Assembly (NCBI GenBank): GCA_036186865.1
Contig: AP025054.1
Span: 25,714,118 to 25,778,117, forward strand
Source: Eustoma russellianum
Taxonomy: Eukaryota > Streptophyta > Magnoliopsida > Gentianales > Gentianaceae
Reading direction: 5' to 3'
Length of the DNA: 64,000 nt
The position numbers and the translations under genes are program-made. Shown here piece after piece: positions 21,093 through 33,100 of the stretch. The notes beneath the pieces are model-generated. The model did no database searches. It saw only the letters and a list, made by a program, of their open reading frames with translations, and was not told the origin of the DNA. Numbering within the stretch: position 1 is the stretch's first letter; the number at the start of each line of letters is the position of its first letter.

Positions 21093-23680
21093 TGTAGAGA
21101 AAAAGAGGTTTTAGTGATTTCAAAATGCATGATTTAAATAACGTGTTACAAAGAAATGCATGACATATTTTATGACATGACATGTTGTTGCATAAAACTT
21201 GCCTTATATAGTTCATATATAATGTTGTCGTACTAACGAGCCATGAAGCTTTAAAGCTTACATCAAATGGTAAGCATTTGTTGTGTTTGAACTATTTTCA
21301 GGTGGCATCATTAATGTACTAAACTAGTTCGTTAAGTGAAGTACTTAGTTAATTAAACTAAGTAGTTCATTAAAGGAAGCTATATTTGGAAAAGGCACAA
21401 AGGCAACAAGTTGAAGAAAGGAAAGTTTCTCCACCCCCCTCACACGCCATTTACCATATATATATATATATATTCAGATTTTTTTAAAAGGCACATACAC
21501 ATATATTACAACATACTACCGACACGTTATATATTTTACGTACGTACGTTAACGTCACACCACTATACTTAACTCATATTTATGAGTATATTCAGGTCTT
21601 ATATCATATGATATAAGGCATATAACATGTATCTAGACACTTTTTACATATTTCATACATTTCAAAGTGTTCTAGAAAATTCAATTAAGGGCTGATTGGA
21701 ATATACCATGTGTATAATTAAATGTGCACTATTTTACAAAGTTTGCAAAAATAAAATTCAACACATGTATAATCATGTCACACTCCTATGCCAGCCATGT
21801 TGGAGCATATGTGGAGCTTTGGTGGCATCTTGATTGGCCAAGAATGAAGCATGCAATATTGGTGACATAAAGAAAGGAGCTACACAAGGTAACATTTCAA
21901 ACTTATGTCACATTTGTAACACGCTGAAAATTTCATCATATGTGTAAAGAGCTGGCCGATTCTCTATCTTAAGGAGGCATATTTTACCATCTTGAATTAG
22001 GAGGATTAATTGGGATATAATATGGAAGTATTTTGAATATTTTATGGAATTAAAATGGTGATATCTTTGAGTATCACACATGGTGAAAATTTCAGCATGT
22101 GTGGGAATGTATATGGCCGATTTTTAGGCCTTGTTGGTGATCAATTTTATTCCAAAAATGATAAGAATGTCTTGTACTAAATGGTGATTGATTTCTTGGA
22201 TTAAATCAAAGTAAACTTGGCAATATTTTGAATGGAATGCAAATGTTACACATGCTGAAATTTCAGCAGGTGCACGAGTCATTATGGCCTATTTTTTGCA
22301 TGATAGTTTGGAGAAAATTGTCTTGCTAATTATGTGGGATGATTATATGCTTTATGGAAATGATTTAATGGTTAATTGGCACATGCTTTTTGAGGTTTAA
22401 TTTCAGATTTGTCTAGTCATCAAGTGATGACAACATCCATCCAATCAATGAGTGCCAAGTAAGCAAGATCTTAATGATCATCTAATGAGGAGATGCAAAG
22501 TAAGCAAAGACATGTCACAATGATGCAACACACTCTTCCAAGGACTTAGAAGATAATTTTCAAGAGGAAGAAAAAGCTTCTACGGGGCGGCCACCAATGT
22601 TAAAAAGGAAAGAAGTGAGCAAACAAAAGACAAGAACAAGTCTTGCAAATTCCAAGATCAAAAATGTTTTCCATCTTCTCTTCTACACTCTCTTTCTTTC
22701 TTCTCTCTAAAAGCCTATTGTACTCATATTCATATACTTGAACAGGCTTCATATATACCACCACATATTCTTTTTATCATTGTAAAAGATTGATCAAGGT
22801 GTGATCAATCTTGCACTTGCAAGGTGGTGGTGTTCGTGATCATTGTATTTTCATACAAGATTTGTAAAAGGCTGGAGTTGGTGTGTAACTCCATCAACCC
22901 TATGGTAAGGTGTTCTTTGTGTTGTGTGATTAGTGCTAACTGAGGAAGGTGTCCTCGAAGACTGGAGTAGGTTGTTTATAACCGAACCAGTATAAAATTT
23001 CTGGTGTCATTTACTTTCAGCACTTATTTCAGTTTCAGCAATATTTATTGTTTTTAATCACGTTGGTACAAATAAAAACGAATTTCAAAAATCACAAAAT
23101 TTTCCAGAGTTATAGCCACACGTTTTAAGGTTCTTTTGGATCAAGTTTCAACCCTTTTGGACAAGTATAAGTCATCCAAACGCCCAAAGATCTGAGACTA
23201 CTGCAGTCTGATTTTCAGGCTTGCAAAGGTTGAGACTTTGATCGTATTTGACTAAGTTTCCAAAAGAATTTTTCAAAACTGTTTCAATCCAATTAAATAC
23301 AACTAATAAGGGGTTAGTAATTAAATTTTCAGAGATTTTGGAGTTAAGGACACATAGGAATAAAGTTTTCAAATCAGACTACCGTTTCTGACAGATTTGT
23401 GCAATCTGACCACCAACAATGTTTCAAGGGGTTAGAGGTTGAGTTTTAATCTGAAATTTTTAGGAGATACTCAGAACATCTAAGGCTAAGGTTTCTCCAA
23501 ATTTCAGAATTTTTGAAGACCTGCAACCTAGTTTTCAAAACGTTTTAAAACTGGTTCTGAAAACTGAAACTGTTTTCAGAAGTTGGGTTTTTGGTTTAAA
23601 ACAATTTAAAAAAAACACATTTTTCGCACCCACTATTCAACCCCTCCCCCCTCTTCTAGTGGTGCCTTGCAGATCCTACA
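21093..23680 (+). repeat. 5' LTR of Copia A (2.6 kb, internal deletion)
   Basis: TGTAGAGA…CCTACA. Relative to the 3' LTR, a deletion near 21618 joins GATATAAG to GCATATAACATG. Contains degenerate forms of the dyad repeats (about 21915, 22085, 22255) and the CTTATATCATATGATATAAG palindrome near 21599. Confidence 0.9.
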
Positions 23681-23682
23681 AG

Positions 23683-23694
23683 TGGTATCAGAGC
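23683..23694 (+). promoter_or_regulatory. Primer binding site (tRNA-iMet) of Copia A
   Basis: TGGTATCAGAGC two bases after the LTR end, the standard initiator-Met PBS of plant LTR retrotransposons. Confidence 0.95.
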
Positions 23695-23736
23695 GCAGAG
23701 ACACTCACATCTAAAGGATCCAACGATCTAAGTGAG

Positions 23737-24848
23737 ATGGCAACCACAAACTTCAAAACCGAGCAAGAAGGTATGTCTAGTCAAAGGCCTCCTTTGTTCG
23801 ACAGTGAGTCTTTCATTCAATGGAAGTTAAGAATGAAATTTTTCCTTATGGCAATTGATATTGATCTTTGGTCAATTATAGAAGATGGTCCTTTTCTTCC
23901 ATCTAAATTATCCACTGCAGATGGAGTCACACTAGAGGCCGTTAAGCCTAGGCAAGAATACACTAGTGAGGATAAAAAGAAACTAAGCATGAACTCTTGG
24001 GCTATGTAATTACTTTTAAATGGACTAAGTAAAAGTGAATCTAGCTATGTTTCAAATTGTTCTAGTGCTCAAGAAATGTGGAGAATTCTTGAAATGAAAC
24101 CTGAAGGCACTAGTCAAGTAAAAGAGTCCAAGATCAACATACTTATATCCACAATCGAGTCATTTAAATTATTGCCAAATGAATCTATTGTTGATATGGA
24201 TCTTCGCTTGACTAACATTTACAATTCTCTTGAGTCTCTTGGCAAAGCCTTTACTATGCAAGAAAAGGTACAAAAGGTCTTGCGAAGCCTTCCATCCGAG
24301 TGGGACCCTAAAGTAACGGCAATAGAAGAAAGCAAAGAAACTAAACCAATTAAGATGGAAGAATTAATTGGATCACTTAAGGTTTATGAGAACAAACTCA
24401 CAATACGGAAATCGGAATCATCAAAACAAGGTAAGACCATTGCATTTAAATCAAATGAATACGCCTCTACTTCTTCCGATCACGTAGAAGATAGTGATTC
24501 TGAATCAGATAACGATGACTTAACTTTATTGGCTAAAGGCTTAAGAAAATTCATGAGAAAGTCGTTTAAAAACAAAACTAAGGCTACTTCGACTAAAAGA
24601 AATAAGAACAAGACAAACGACAAGGATGTTAAATGTTATGAATGCGGTAAACTTGGACATATATCGTATGATTGCCCTAATAAGGACAAGCAAACAAACA
24701 AATACCCTGACAAGGATCGGAACAAGAATAGACTCGTCTTAGAACCTAAGCAAAGGAAAAGATCTCTTAAGGCCTCCACTTGGAGTGATATATCGGATTC
24801 CGAGACTGAAACAGAAGAGGAGACTGCACAAGTATGCTTTGTGTCCAA
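23737..24848 (+). pseudogene. Copia A gag, 5' part
   Basis: Starts ATG at 23737, 54 nt after the PBS as in B (51 nt). Encodes the gag N-terminal UBN2-like domain (RPPLFDSESFIQWKLRMKFF), then a CCHC knuckle CYECGKLGHISYDC (about 24634-24675). A nonsense codon at 24007 (TAA where B has CAA) interrupts it. At 24848 element B is inserted, and the frame resumes at 46825. Gag forms the virus-like particle that packages element RNA; this copy cannot make a full-length product. Confidence 0.9.
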
Positions 24849-25080
24849 TGTAGAAATATGAGGGTTTGAGTGATTTCAAAATAAAGAAATTTGAATATAT
24901 ATATATATATATATATATTAACGTGGATATATATATATATACACAAGTGTACATGTATGCATGATAACTTGCCTTATTTAGCTTATATATTATGTTGCCG
25001 TACTAACGAGCCATGAAGCTATAAAGCTTACATCATATGGCGAACATTTGTTGAGTTTATACTATTTTCAGGTGCCACAA

Positions 25081-25134
25081 TTAATGAACTAAAGTAGTTC
25101 ATTAAGTGAAGTACTTAGTTTAATAAACTAAGTA
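25081..25134 (+). other. Two strong adjacent hairpins in LTR
   Basis: TTAATGAACTA (25081-25091) pairs with TAGTTCATTAA (25095-25105). TACTTAGTTTA (25112-25122) pairs with TAAACTAAGTA (25124-25134). The second stem reuses the AGTTCATTAA-like downstream sequence, so alternative pairings exist. The block is present in all copies of the LTR, more degenerate in A. Confidence 0.75.
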
Positions 25135-25378
25135 GTTCATTAAAGGAAGATGCATTTGGAAAAGACATGAAGGCAACATAGCTATGGAAGGAAAGTTCTC
25201 TCCTCCTCCCCACATCATTTCACACGCCATATATACATAATATATATATATTTTCAGATTTTTTTTAAAAGGCACATACACATTTATTCCAACGTACTAT
25301 CGACACGTTATATATCTTACGAACGTACGTTTACGTCACACCACTATACTTAACTCATATTTATGAGTATATTCAGAT

Positions 25379-25398
25379 CTTATATCATATGATATAAG
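25379..25398. other. Perfect 20 bp palindrome in LTR
   Basis: CTTATATCATATGATATAAG, found unchanged in the LTRs of A, B and E (for example 34097 and 62832). Confidence 0.85.
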
Positions 25399-26144
25399 AT
25401 ATGGTGATGACAAATTAAATACGACACGATAAAAGGTTCTAAACCGAAATTTGTCGTATCGGGCGATACCGAAACTTCGCCAACGTGTCACGTACTTGCC
25501 ATAAGTAAATGGCCAGCCCATATACATCAAAATTTATCAAAAATTTCGTGCCATACACTGTATATTGAGACAAAAATACTTTCCATGTTGGCACACACAA
25601 ATCACCCCACATTTAGGCCAAAATGTGAAGATTCCAATTTTATTTTTGTCACATGTTTATGGTACCACTTTAAATCAGCCAAGTGCTGAAAATTAAAGTA
25701 TATATTATATATATTATGTATAACATAATATATATAGCATGTGCAAAAGTTGGAATTTAAATTAGAGAAAAATCGGGTAATCGATAAATATCGAAAATTC
25801 AGTTTTCTACGCACTTGACATGGAACGTTTTTCTTGAACATGATGTGGCACGTATCTAGACACTTTTTACATATAATATACATCTTAAAGTGTTCTAGAA
25901 AATTAAATTAAGGGCTGATTGGAATATTACATGTGTGTAATATTAAATGTGCACTATTTTTCAAAGTTAGCAAAAATAAATTTCAGCACATGCACAAACA
26001 TATTCAAACGTCACTACAGCTGATGTGGAGCACATGTGGAGCCTTGTTGGCATGTTGATTGGTCAAGAATCAATCATACAATGTTGATTAATCAAAGAGA
26101 GAAGCTACAAAAGGTAAGTTTTCAACATACACCTCTCTTATGTC

Positions 26145-26686
26145 ACATGCTGAAAATTTCAGCATGTCACACTAGCTATGGCCGTTTTCTTCATCATGAA
26201 GGAAGATAAAATGTCAATCTTTTATTAAGGAATAAATTCAATGAGATATGGAAATGTTTTGAATAGTTTATAGAATAAAGGAAGTGATATTTTTGAATAT
26301 CACACATGCTGAAAAATTCAGCATGTGTGTAGTGGTTATGGCCGAAATATAGGCCTCATGGTTGTCAAGTTTTATTCTATACATGATGAGAATATTGTAT
26401 ACTTAATGTTGATTGAATTCTTAAATTAAAACAATGCAAAATAGGCAACATTTTGAAGAAAGAGTGGATGTTACACATGCTGAAATTTCAGCATGTGCAA
26501 GACATGTTGTGGCCGAATGGTATCTCTTTTTGGTGTCCAAATTCATTCTCAAACTTGTAGCAAGACTTGCCTTAAATATTGGTTGTATTTTTATGGAAGA
26601 AATTCAAAGAAAAATGGAAGAAATATTGATTTAATCTCACATGGTAAATGCTGAAAATTTCAGCATTTACAAGTTGATATGGCCGA
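26145..26686 (+). repeat. Phased array of four dyad repeats with ATGGCCG boxes
   Basis: Four near-perfect palindromes built on CATGCTGAAA..TTTCAGCATG: 26145-26167, 26301-26329, 26474-26497 (24 bp, no spacer) and 26644-26670 (13 bp arms). Centres are 159, 170 and 172 bp apart. Each is followed 22-24 bp after its centre by (A/G)TGGCCG (26178, 26338, about 26510, 26679). The fourth has arms GTAAATG/CATTTAC where the others have CACATG/CATGTG: changes on both sides that keep the symmetry. The second is preceded by another stem TGATATT/AATATCA. Confidence 0.8.
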
Positions 26687-28078
26687 ATTTTGGAGATGGA
26701 AAGAGAGAGATTTTTGTGTCTCAAACTTTATGACATATTGTGACTATTTTGGCATGATTTGATAATTAACTATTTGGCATATATTTAGTGTTTTTTTTTT
26801 CAGAATATCCATGTCATCAAATGATGACAACAATGAGCCAATCAAGAGGTGCCAAGTAAGCAATGACTAAATGATGGTCCAATGAAGTGATGCCAAGTAA
26901 GCAAAGTGTTGTCACTATGATGTCTCACACTCTCCAAGCAATTAAAAGGAAATTTTCAAGAGGGAGAAGAGACACAAGGGGGACGGCTGGACCTTCTATA
27001 AGGGGAAGAGAAGAACAAACAAAAACAACACCAAGAATCATATTCAAAAGTGATCAAAGTGCAAAAGCTTTCTTCTCCTACACTTTCTTTCTTTCTTCTT
27101 CTTGTAAAAAGCCTATTGTACTTTACTTCTTTCATCCTTGAATAGGCTTCATAGAAACCACCATTCATTCATCATTGTACAAGATTGATCAAGGTGTGAT
27201 CAATCTTCATTCTAGCGAGGTGGTGGTGTTCGTGCAAATTGTACTTACAATACAAGGTTTGTAAAGGTTTGGAGTTAAGGTGTAACTCTATCAACCCTGC
27301 GGTAAGGTGTACTGCGTGTGTGAAATTAGTGTGAACCAAGGAAGGTGTTCCTTGAAGACTGGAGTAGGTTGTTCATAACCGAACCAGTATAAAATTCTTG
27401 GTGCAATTTACTTTCTGCATTTACGTTTCAGTTTCTGCGCTGTTTACTCATATTGTTCACGTTCGCAAAAATAGTAAACGTTTTCTAAAAATTATAAAAA
27501 TTTCCAGAAACATACATAAACGTTCTAGGGTTAATTTGGCACAAGTTTCAACCCTTTTGGACAAGTATAAGTCATCCAAACATCAAAAGTTCTGAGACTA
27601 GTGCAGTCTGATTTTCAGACTTGCAAAGGTTGAGACTTTGGGTGTATTTGACCTACTTTCCAAAAGAATTTTCAAAAACTGTTTCAACCCATTTAAATAT
27701 AGTGTGTGAAGAAGTATTGGTCAAATTTTCAGATCATTTGGACATTCACACAAATAGGAATCAATTTTTCAAAACCATCTACCGCTTCTGGCAGATTTGC
27801 ACAATCTGAGTGCCAACGGTTTTTGAAGGGGTTAAAGGTTGAATTTTGATTTGAAATTTTTAGGGGACCCTCACAACATCTGAGGCTAAGTTCTCTCAAA
27901 ATTTCATAATTTTTGGAGACCTCTAACCTGGTTTTAAAAACGTTTTAAAACAGGTCCTGAGAACAGAATCTGTTTTCAGAACTTGAATTGTTCGAGTTTA
28001 AAGAAATTTTAAAAAGCACACTTTCCGCACCATCTATTCAGCCCCCCCCTTCTAGTGGTGCCTTGAAGATCCTACAAG

Positions 28079-28090
28079 TGGTATCAGAGC
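28079..28090 (+). promoter_or_regulatory. Primer binding site (tRNA-iMet) of Copia B
   Basis: TGGTATCAGAGC, two bases after the LTR. Confidence 0.97.
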
Positions 28091-28129
28091 GAGGTTTACT
28101 CACGACAAGGAATCCAACGATTCAGTGAG

Positions 28130-30046
28130 ATGGCATCCACAAATCTCAAAACCGAACAAGAAGGTATGTCGAGCCAAAGGCCTCCACTCTTTGACGGTGA
28201 GTCTTTTATTCAATGGAAACTTAGGATGAAACTTTTTCTTATGGCTATAGACATAGACCTTTGGTCAATAATTGAAGATGGTCCATATGTCCCATCTAAA
28301 TTGTCCATTGTAGATGGAGTCAAACTAGAAGTAATTAAAACGAGACAAGACTATACTAGTGAAGACAAAAAGAAACTGAGTATGAATGCTAAGGCCATGC
28401 AATTACTCTTAAATGGTTTAAGTAAGAGTGAGTCTAGTTATGTGTCCAATTGTTCGAGTGCACAAGAAATGTGGAGAATCTTAGAAATGAAACACGAAGG
28501 CACGAGTCAAGTAAAAGAGTCTAAAATCAATATGCTTATGTCTACTCTTGAGTCTTTCAAGTTGTTGCCTAATGAGTCAATTGTTGATATGGATCTTCGT
28601 TTGACTAACATCTATAACTCTCTTGAGTCTCTTGGTAAGGCCTTTACAACGCAGGAAAAAGTACAGAAAGTCCTACGGAGCCTCCCTTCAGAATGGGATC
28701 CTAAAGTGACTGCCATAGAAGAAAGCAAGGAGACTAAGTCAATAAAAATGGAAGAACTCATTGGTTCACTAAAAGTGTATGAAAACAAACTCATTATTCG
28801 GAAATCGGAATCAACCAAACAAGGTAAGACAATTGCTTTCAAATCAAATGAATACGTCTCCCCTCCCTCCGATCACGTAGAAGATAGTGATTCCGAATCG
28901 GATAATGATGACTTAATTCTATTGGCTAAAGGACTAAGAAGATTCATGAGAAAATCATTTAGAAATAAAAACAAGGGCACTACATCTAAGAGAAATAAAA
29001 ACAAGTTAAATGATAAGGACATTAAATGTTATGAATGCGGCAAACTCGGACACTTATCATATGACTGCCCAAACAAAGAAAAGCAAACTAATAAGTACCC
29101 TGACAAGGAGCGGAACAAAAATAGACCCGTCTCAGATCCTAAACAAAGGAAACGTGCACTAAAGGCCTCCACATGGAGTGACTCATCAGATTCTGAATCT
29201 GAGACCGAAGAGGAGACCGCTCAAGTTTGCTTCGCTTCAAAGGCGTCTAATGAGGTATCATCTGACTCTGACTCTGACTCTGAACCTTCTTACGATGATT
29301 TATTTAGTCAATATCTTGAGTTACATAAATTTACTAAGACTCTCGCAAAAGAAAAGAAACGTTTAATTGAAGACAAGAAACTGTTAGAATCTTCTAACGA
29401 GAATCTTGTCGCTCAATTAAGCGATTCAAAGAAAGAGTCTTCATGTGCCATCACTGCATTAAAAACCGAGATCTCATCATTAACTTCTCAAAATAATGAA
29501 ATGAAATCCGAGATTTCAAATTTGAAATCAAGGAATACAGATTTAGAGAAAATGATGAAACAATTCGATACAGGGTCAAACATGCTGCATCGCATCATAT
29601 TATCGCAAAAGCATGACAGTGACAAAACTGGATTGGGGTACGTTGATACTAACGAAGTATCAACCAAACCGACCAAGTTTGTTGTGTCTAAAAAGGTAGA
29701 CACCCCTACGCATCAAGTGGCGTCTAAGATGACGCAGAAAGCACCCCCTTCCACACGCCCCACTCCCTCATATCATGTGAAATATAATGTTGTACCATAT
29801 AGATATGAGAAGAAGAGATCAATGCATACACGGAATACATATCATCCACGCACCACGCACACACACACAAGGACATATCACAAACGTCCTTCATACAATG
29901 AGTATAGGGGAGTCCTTGGGCAAAGACCCAAAGTACATGCACCACATGTATACTATGTCGCACCTTCATCTACTTTCTTGCCATTTGATAGACCGAGAAG
30001 GATCACCCAAGTATGGGTACCGAAAGGTACCTTTACTAAAAGGTGA
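28130..30046 (+). CDS. Copia B gag polyprotein (638 aa)
   Basis: Starts at the first ATG after the PBS. Residues about 10-210 are the UBN2-type capsid region (RPPLFDGESFIQWKLRMKLF; QEKVQKVLRSLPSEWDPKVT). An acidic serine stretch (DSDSESDNDD) precedes a basic segment and the CCHC knuckle CYECGKLGHLSYDC at about 300-313. A second acidic SDSDSDS stretch is followed by a coiled-coil-like region (about 410-490, LEKMMKQ). The C-terminal 130 residues are basic and Tyr/His/Pro-rich. The frame ends at TGA (30044), which lies inside a putative 97-nt intron. Gag would assemble particles around the genomic RNA. Element A has the same TGA. Confidence 0.92.
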   Translation: MASTNLKTEQEGMSSQRPPLFDGESFIQWKLRMKLFLMAIDIDLWSIIEDGPYVPSKLSIVDGVKLEVIKTRQDYTSEDKKKLSMNAKAMQLLLNGLSKSESSYVSNCSSAQEMWRILEMKHEGTSQVKESKINMLMSTLESFKLLPNESIVDMDLRLTNIYNSLESLGKAFTTQEKVQKVLRSLPSEWDPKVTAIEESKETKSIKMEELIGSLKVYENKLIIRKSESTKQGKTIAFKSNEYVSPPSDHVEDSDSESDNDDLILLAKGLRRFMRKSFRNKNKGTTSKRNKNKLNDKDIKCYECGKLGHLSYDCPNKEKQTNKYPDKERNKNRPVSDPKQRKRALKASTWSDSSDSESETEEETAQVCFASKASNEVSSDSDSDSEPSYDDLFSQYLELHKFTKTLAKEKKRLIEDKKLLESSNENLVAQLSDSKKESSCAITALKTEISSLTSQNNEMKSEISNLKSRNTDLEKMMKQFDTGSNMLHRIILSQKHDSDKTGLGYVDTNEVSTKPTKFVVSKKVDTPTHQVASKMTQKAPPSTRPTPSYHVKYNVVPYRYEKKRSMHTRNTYHPRTTHTHTRTYHKRPSYNEYRGVLGQRPKVHAPHVYYVAPSSTFLPFDRPRRITQVWVPKGTFTKR

Positions 30047-30107
30047 TTAACTAACTCGAAAGGACCCAAAATTAAAAGGGTACCTAAATCACCTTTTTAC
30101 ATTGCAG
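30011..30107 (+). other. Putative frame-restoring intron between gag and pol of B
   Basis: Donor CAA/GTATGG at 30011, possible branch site TTAACTAAC (30047-30055), pyrimidine stretch CACCTTTTTACATTGCAG ending at 30107. Both ends are at codon boundaries (phase 0). Length 97 removes the TGA and the +1 frame offset, so gag would continue directly into pol. Element A has the same 97 nt arrangement at 47602-47698. Related plant Copia elements code straight through this region, and sequence such as GPKIKRVPK is still readable in it. Splicing is inferred, not shown. Confidence 0.45.
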
Positions 30108-33100
30108 GGAGACCACTCATCAAAAGACACATCAATAAAGTGGTTCCTTGACAGTGGTTGCTCGAGGCACATGACAGGTGACCCGAGCCTCTTCTCCAAA
30201 TTAAAGAAGGTCACAAAAGGCGGATCCGTGACCTTTGGAGACAACAATGAAGGCAAGATCATTGGTAAAGGTACGATTGGAAACCCGGATACACTTCAAA
30301 TCTCAAACGTGTTTTTGGTAAGCAACTTATCTTACAATCTTCTTAGTATTTCGCAATTTGTTGACAATGGTTTTAATGTGTGTTTCACTCACCCTTATTG
30401 TAATATAATAGATAAAAATGGAGAAACCGTTTTAAAAGGAAAACGTGAAGGAAACATATTCACACTATCCTTGGATGATGTAGTAGATGCCAAAGTTAAA
30501 TGCTTTATGTCAAATGAACCCAATGTGAATTTGTGGCATAGACGTCTAGGACACATAGGTATTTCTACACTAGAAAAATTGCAACGAAAGAGCCTAGTAC
30601 GGGGATTGCCTAAGCTTGATTTAGACAACTTTCAGTTGTGTGAATCTTGCATAAAAGGCAAACAAACACGTGAGTCACTTAAGCCTAAAAATGAGATAAG
30701 CACGACTAGAATACTAGAACTATTGCATATCGATTTGTTTGGTCCTAGTCGTACTACAAGCCTTGGTGGGCGTCACTATGCATGTGTAATTGTTGATGAC
30801 TTTTCTCGTTATACTTGGACTTTATTTCTTGCACATAAGGATGATAGCGCCGTAGAAATCGCTAAATTAATTAAACAACTTGAGAATCAATACGGCGTAA
30901 ATGTGAAAAGAATAAGAAGCGATAGAGGCGGTGAGTTTAAAAATAAAGAGATGATTTCATTTTGTGAAGAAAAAGGAATTAAACACGAGTTTTCGCCACC
31001 TAGAACTCCACAATTAAATGGAGTAGTAGAAAGAAAGAATCGCACACTACAAGAAATCGCTAGAACCATGCTTTGCGAAAATAAATTGCCTAGATTTCTG
31101 TGGGCGGAAGCCGTAAATTGTGCATGCTATATTGTAAATCGCCTATCTATAAGAAAGAAAATAAACAAGACGCCCTACGAAATTTTGAATGATCGCATGC
31201 CTAAGATAGATTATTTTCGTGTGTTTGGATGCAAATGTTTTGTATTAAATACAAAAGATAACTTAGATAAATTTGAATCCAAATCAATTGAGTGCATTTT
31301 TATTGGGTATTCCATAAACTCTAAAGCATATAGATGTTATGATCCTCACACTAGACAAATCATAGAATCTATTCATGTTAAATTCAATGAATTTGGAGAG
31401 ATTGATAAAGAAAAGGAATATAATGATGACTTTGATTTGAAACCCGTTTTGGATGAAGAAAATGAGTCTTTTGATATGCATGAGATGAATGAAACACTAG
31501 AAATGCATGATCATATAGAAATGCATGATAACTTAGAAAATAATCAACCAAGATGGCATAGAGATCACCCACATGATCTCATCATAGGCGACATCACTCA
31601 CGGTGTGCGACCACGTAGAAGAATCACTTCGGATGAGATAAATGAATTTCATGCTATGATTTCTGAAATTGAGCCTAAGAATGTGCATGATGCTTTGAGT
31701 GATTCATCTTGGATTGATGCTATGCATGACGAACTTAATCAATTCGTTAGAAATGATGTATGGGATTTAGTGCCACGACCACAAGATAAGACAATAATAG
31801 GCACAAAGTGGGTGTTTAGGAACAAAATGAATGAAGAAGGAAAAGTCGTTAGAAATAAAGCAAGACTCGTAGCTCAAGGATATAATCAAGAAGAAGGAAT
31901 AGACTACGATGAAACATTTGCACCCGTAGCACGTTTAGAAGCTATACGACTTTTACTTGCTATTGCTTGCATGAAAGATTTTAAATTGTATCAAATGGAC
32001 GTCAAAAGTGCTTTTCTAAACGGATTTATACAAGAAGAAGTATACGTGAAGCAACCACCCGGTTTTGAAGATTTGAAACATCCTGATCACGTGTACAAAT
32101 TAAAGAAGGCACTATATGGACTAAAGCAAGCGCCTAGAGCATGGTATGATCGTTTTGCTACTTTTCTTTTAGAAAATAATTTTAAACGTGGTACTATAGA
32201 TAGTACACTATTTTTGAAACAAGAAAAATCAGATTTACTTATTATTCAAATTTACGTAGATGACATTATTTTTGGTTCTACCTCACATAGACTCGTTAAG
32301 GATTTTGAAAATTGTATGAAAGCTGAATTTGAAATGTCTATGGTTGGTGAACTTAATTATTTTCTTGGCTTGCAGATTAAGCAAACGAGTAAAGGAATTC
32401 ATATAAGCCAAGCTAAGTACATAAATGACATGATCAAGAAGTTCAATTTTGAAAATTTGAAACCATCCCCCACACCTATGAGTGTTACTACTAAATTAGA
32501 CAAAGATGAACATGGTAAAGACGTTGATAATGGATTATATCGATCTATGATAGGTTCTTTACTATATTTAACTGCTAGTAGGCCTGACATCATGTTTAGC
32601 GTATGCATGTGTGCTCGTTTTCAAAGTCAACCTAAGGTGTCACACTTAAATGCGGTAAAAAGAATATTTCGCTATATTAAGCACACGCCCACCTTAGGTA
32701 TTTGGTACGATAAGGATTCTACATTTGACTTACATGCTTACACTGATGCAGATTATGGTGGCTGCAAAATAGATAGAAAAAGCACGAGCGGAACTTGCCA
32801 ATTTATAGGAAATTCCCTTATTTCATGGTTTTCCAAAAAGCAAGCAAGTGTTGCTTTGTCCACTACTGAGGCTGAGTATATGGCTCTTAGCCTTTGTTGC
32901 ACACAGTTGTTGTGGATAAAACAACAACTTTCGGATTTTGGAATTACCGTAGATAAAATTCCTATATATTGTGATAGTATGAGTGCCATAAATTTGTCTA
33001 AGAACCCCGTATTACACTCTAAGGCTAAGCATATAGAAGTTCGCTATCATTTTCTTCGTGATCACGTTAACAATGGTAATATTGTCATAGATCACGTACG

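Larger units (their letters stand above)
24849..28076 (+). repeat. 5' LTR of Copia B (3.2 kb)
   Basis: Very long for a Copia LTR. In order: (TA)n (24896-24945), a pair of perfect hairpins (25081-25134), a 20 bp palindrome (25379-25398), an AT-rich middle, a phased array of dyads (26145-26686), a CT-rich TCTTTCTTTC stretch near 27080 (likely transcript leader), and a C-rich end before CCTACA. No TATA box could be fixed with certainty. Confidence 0.95.

Noticed and set aside
25602..25883. 93-codon minus-strand frame repeated at 34318 and partly at 63110
   Set aside because: It lies inside the AT-rich LTR of the A/B Copia family; copies in two LTRs of one element are not independent evidence.
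29724..29969. Minus-strand 81-codon frame over the gag C-terminus
   Set aside because: Shadow of the gag coding sequence, which has clear domain motifs on the plus strand.
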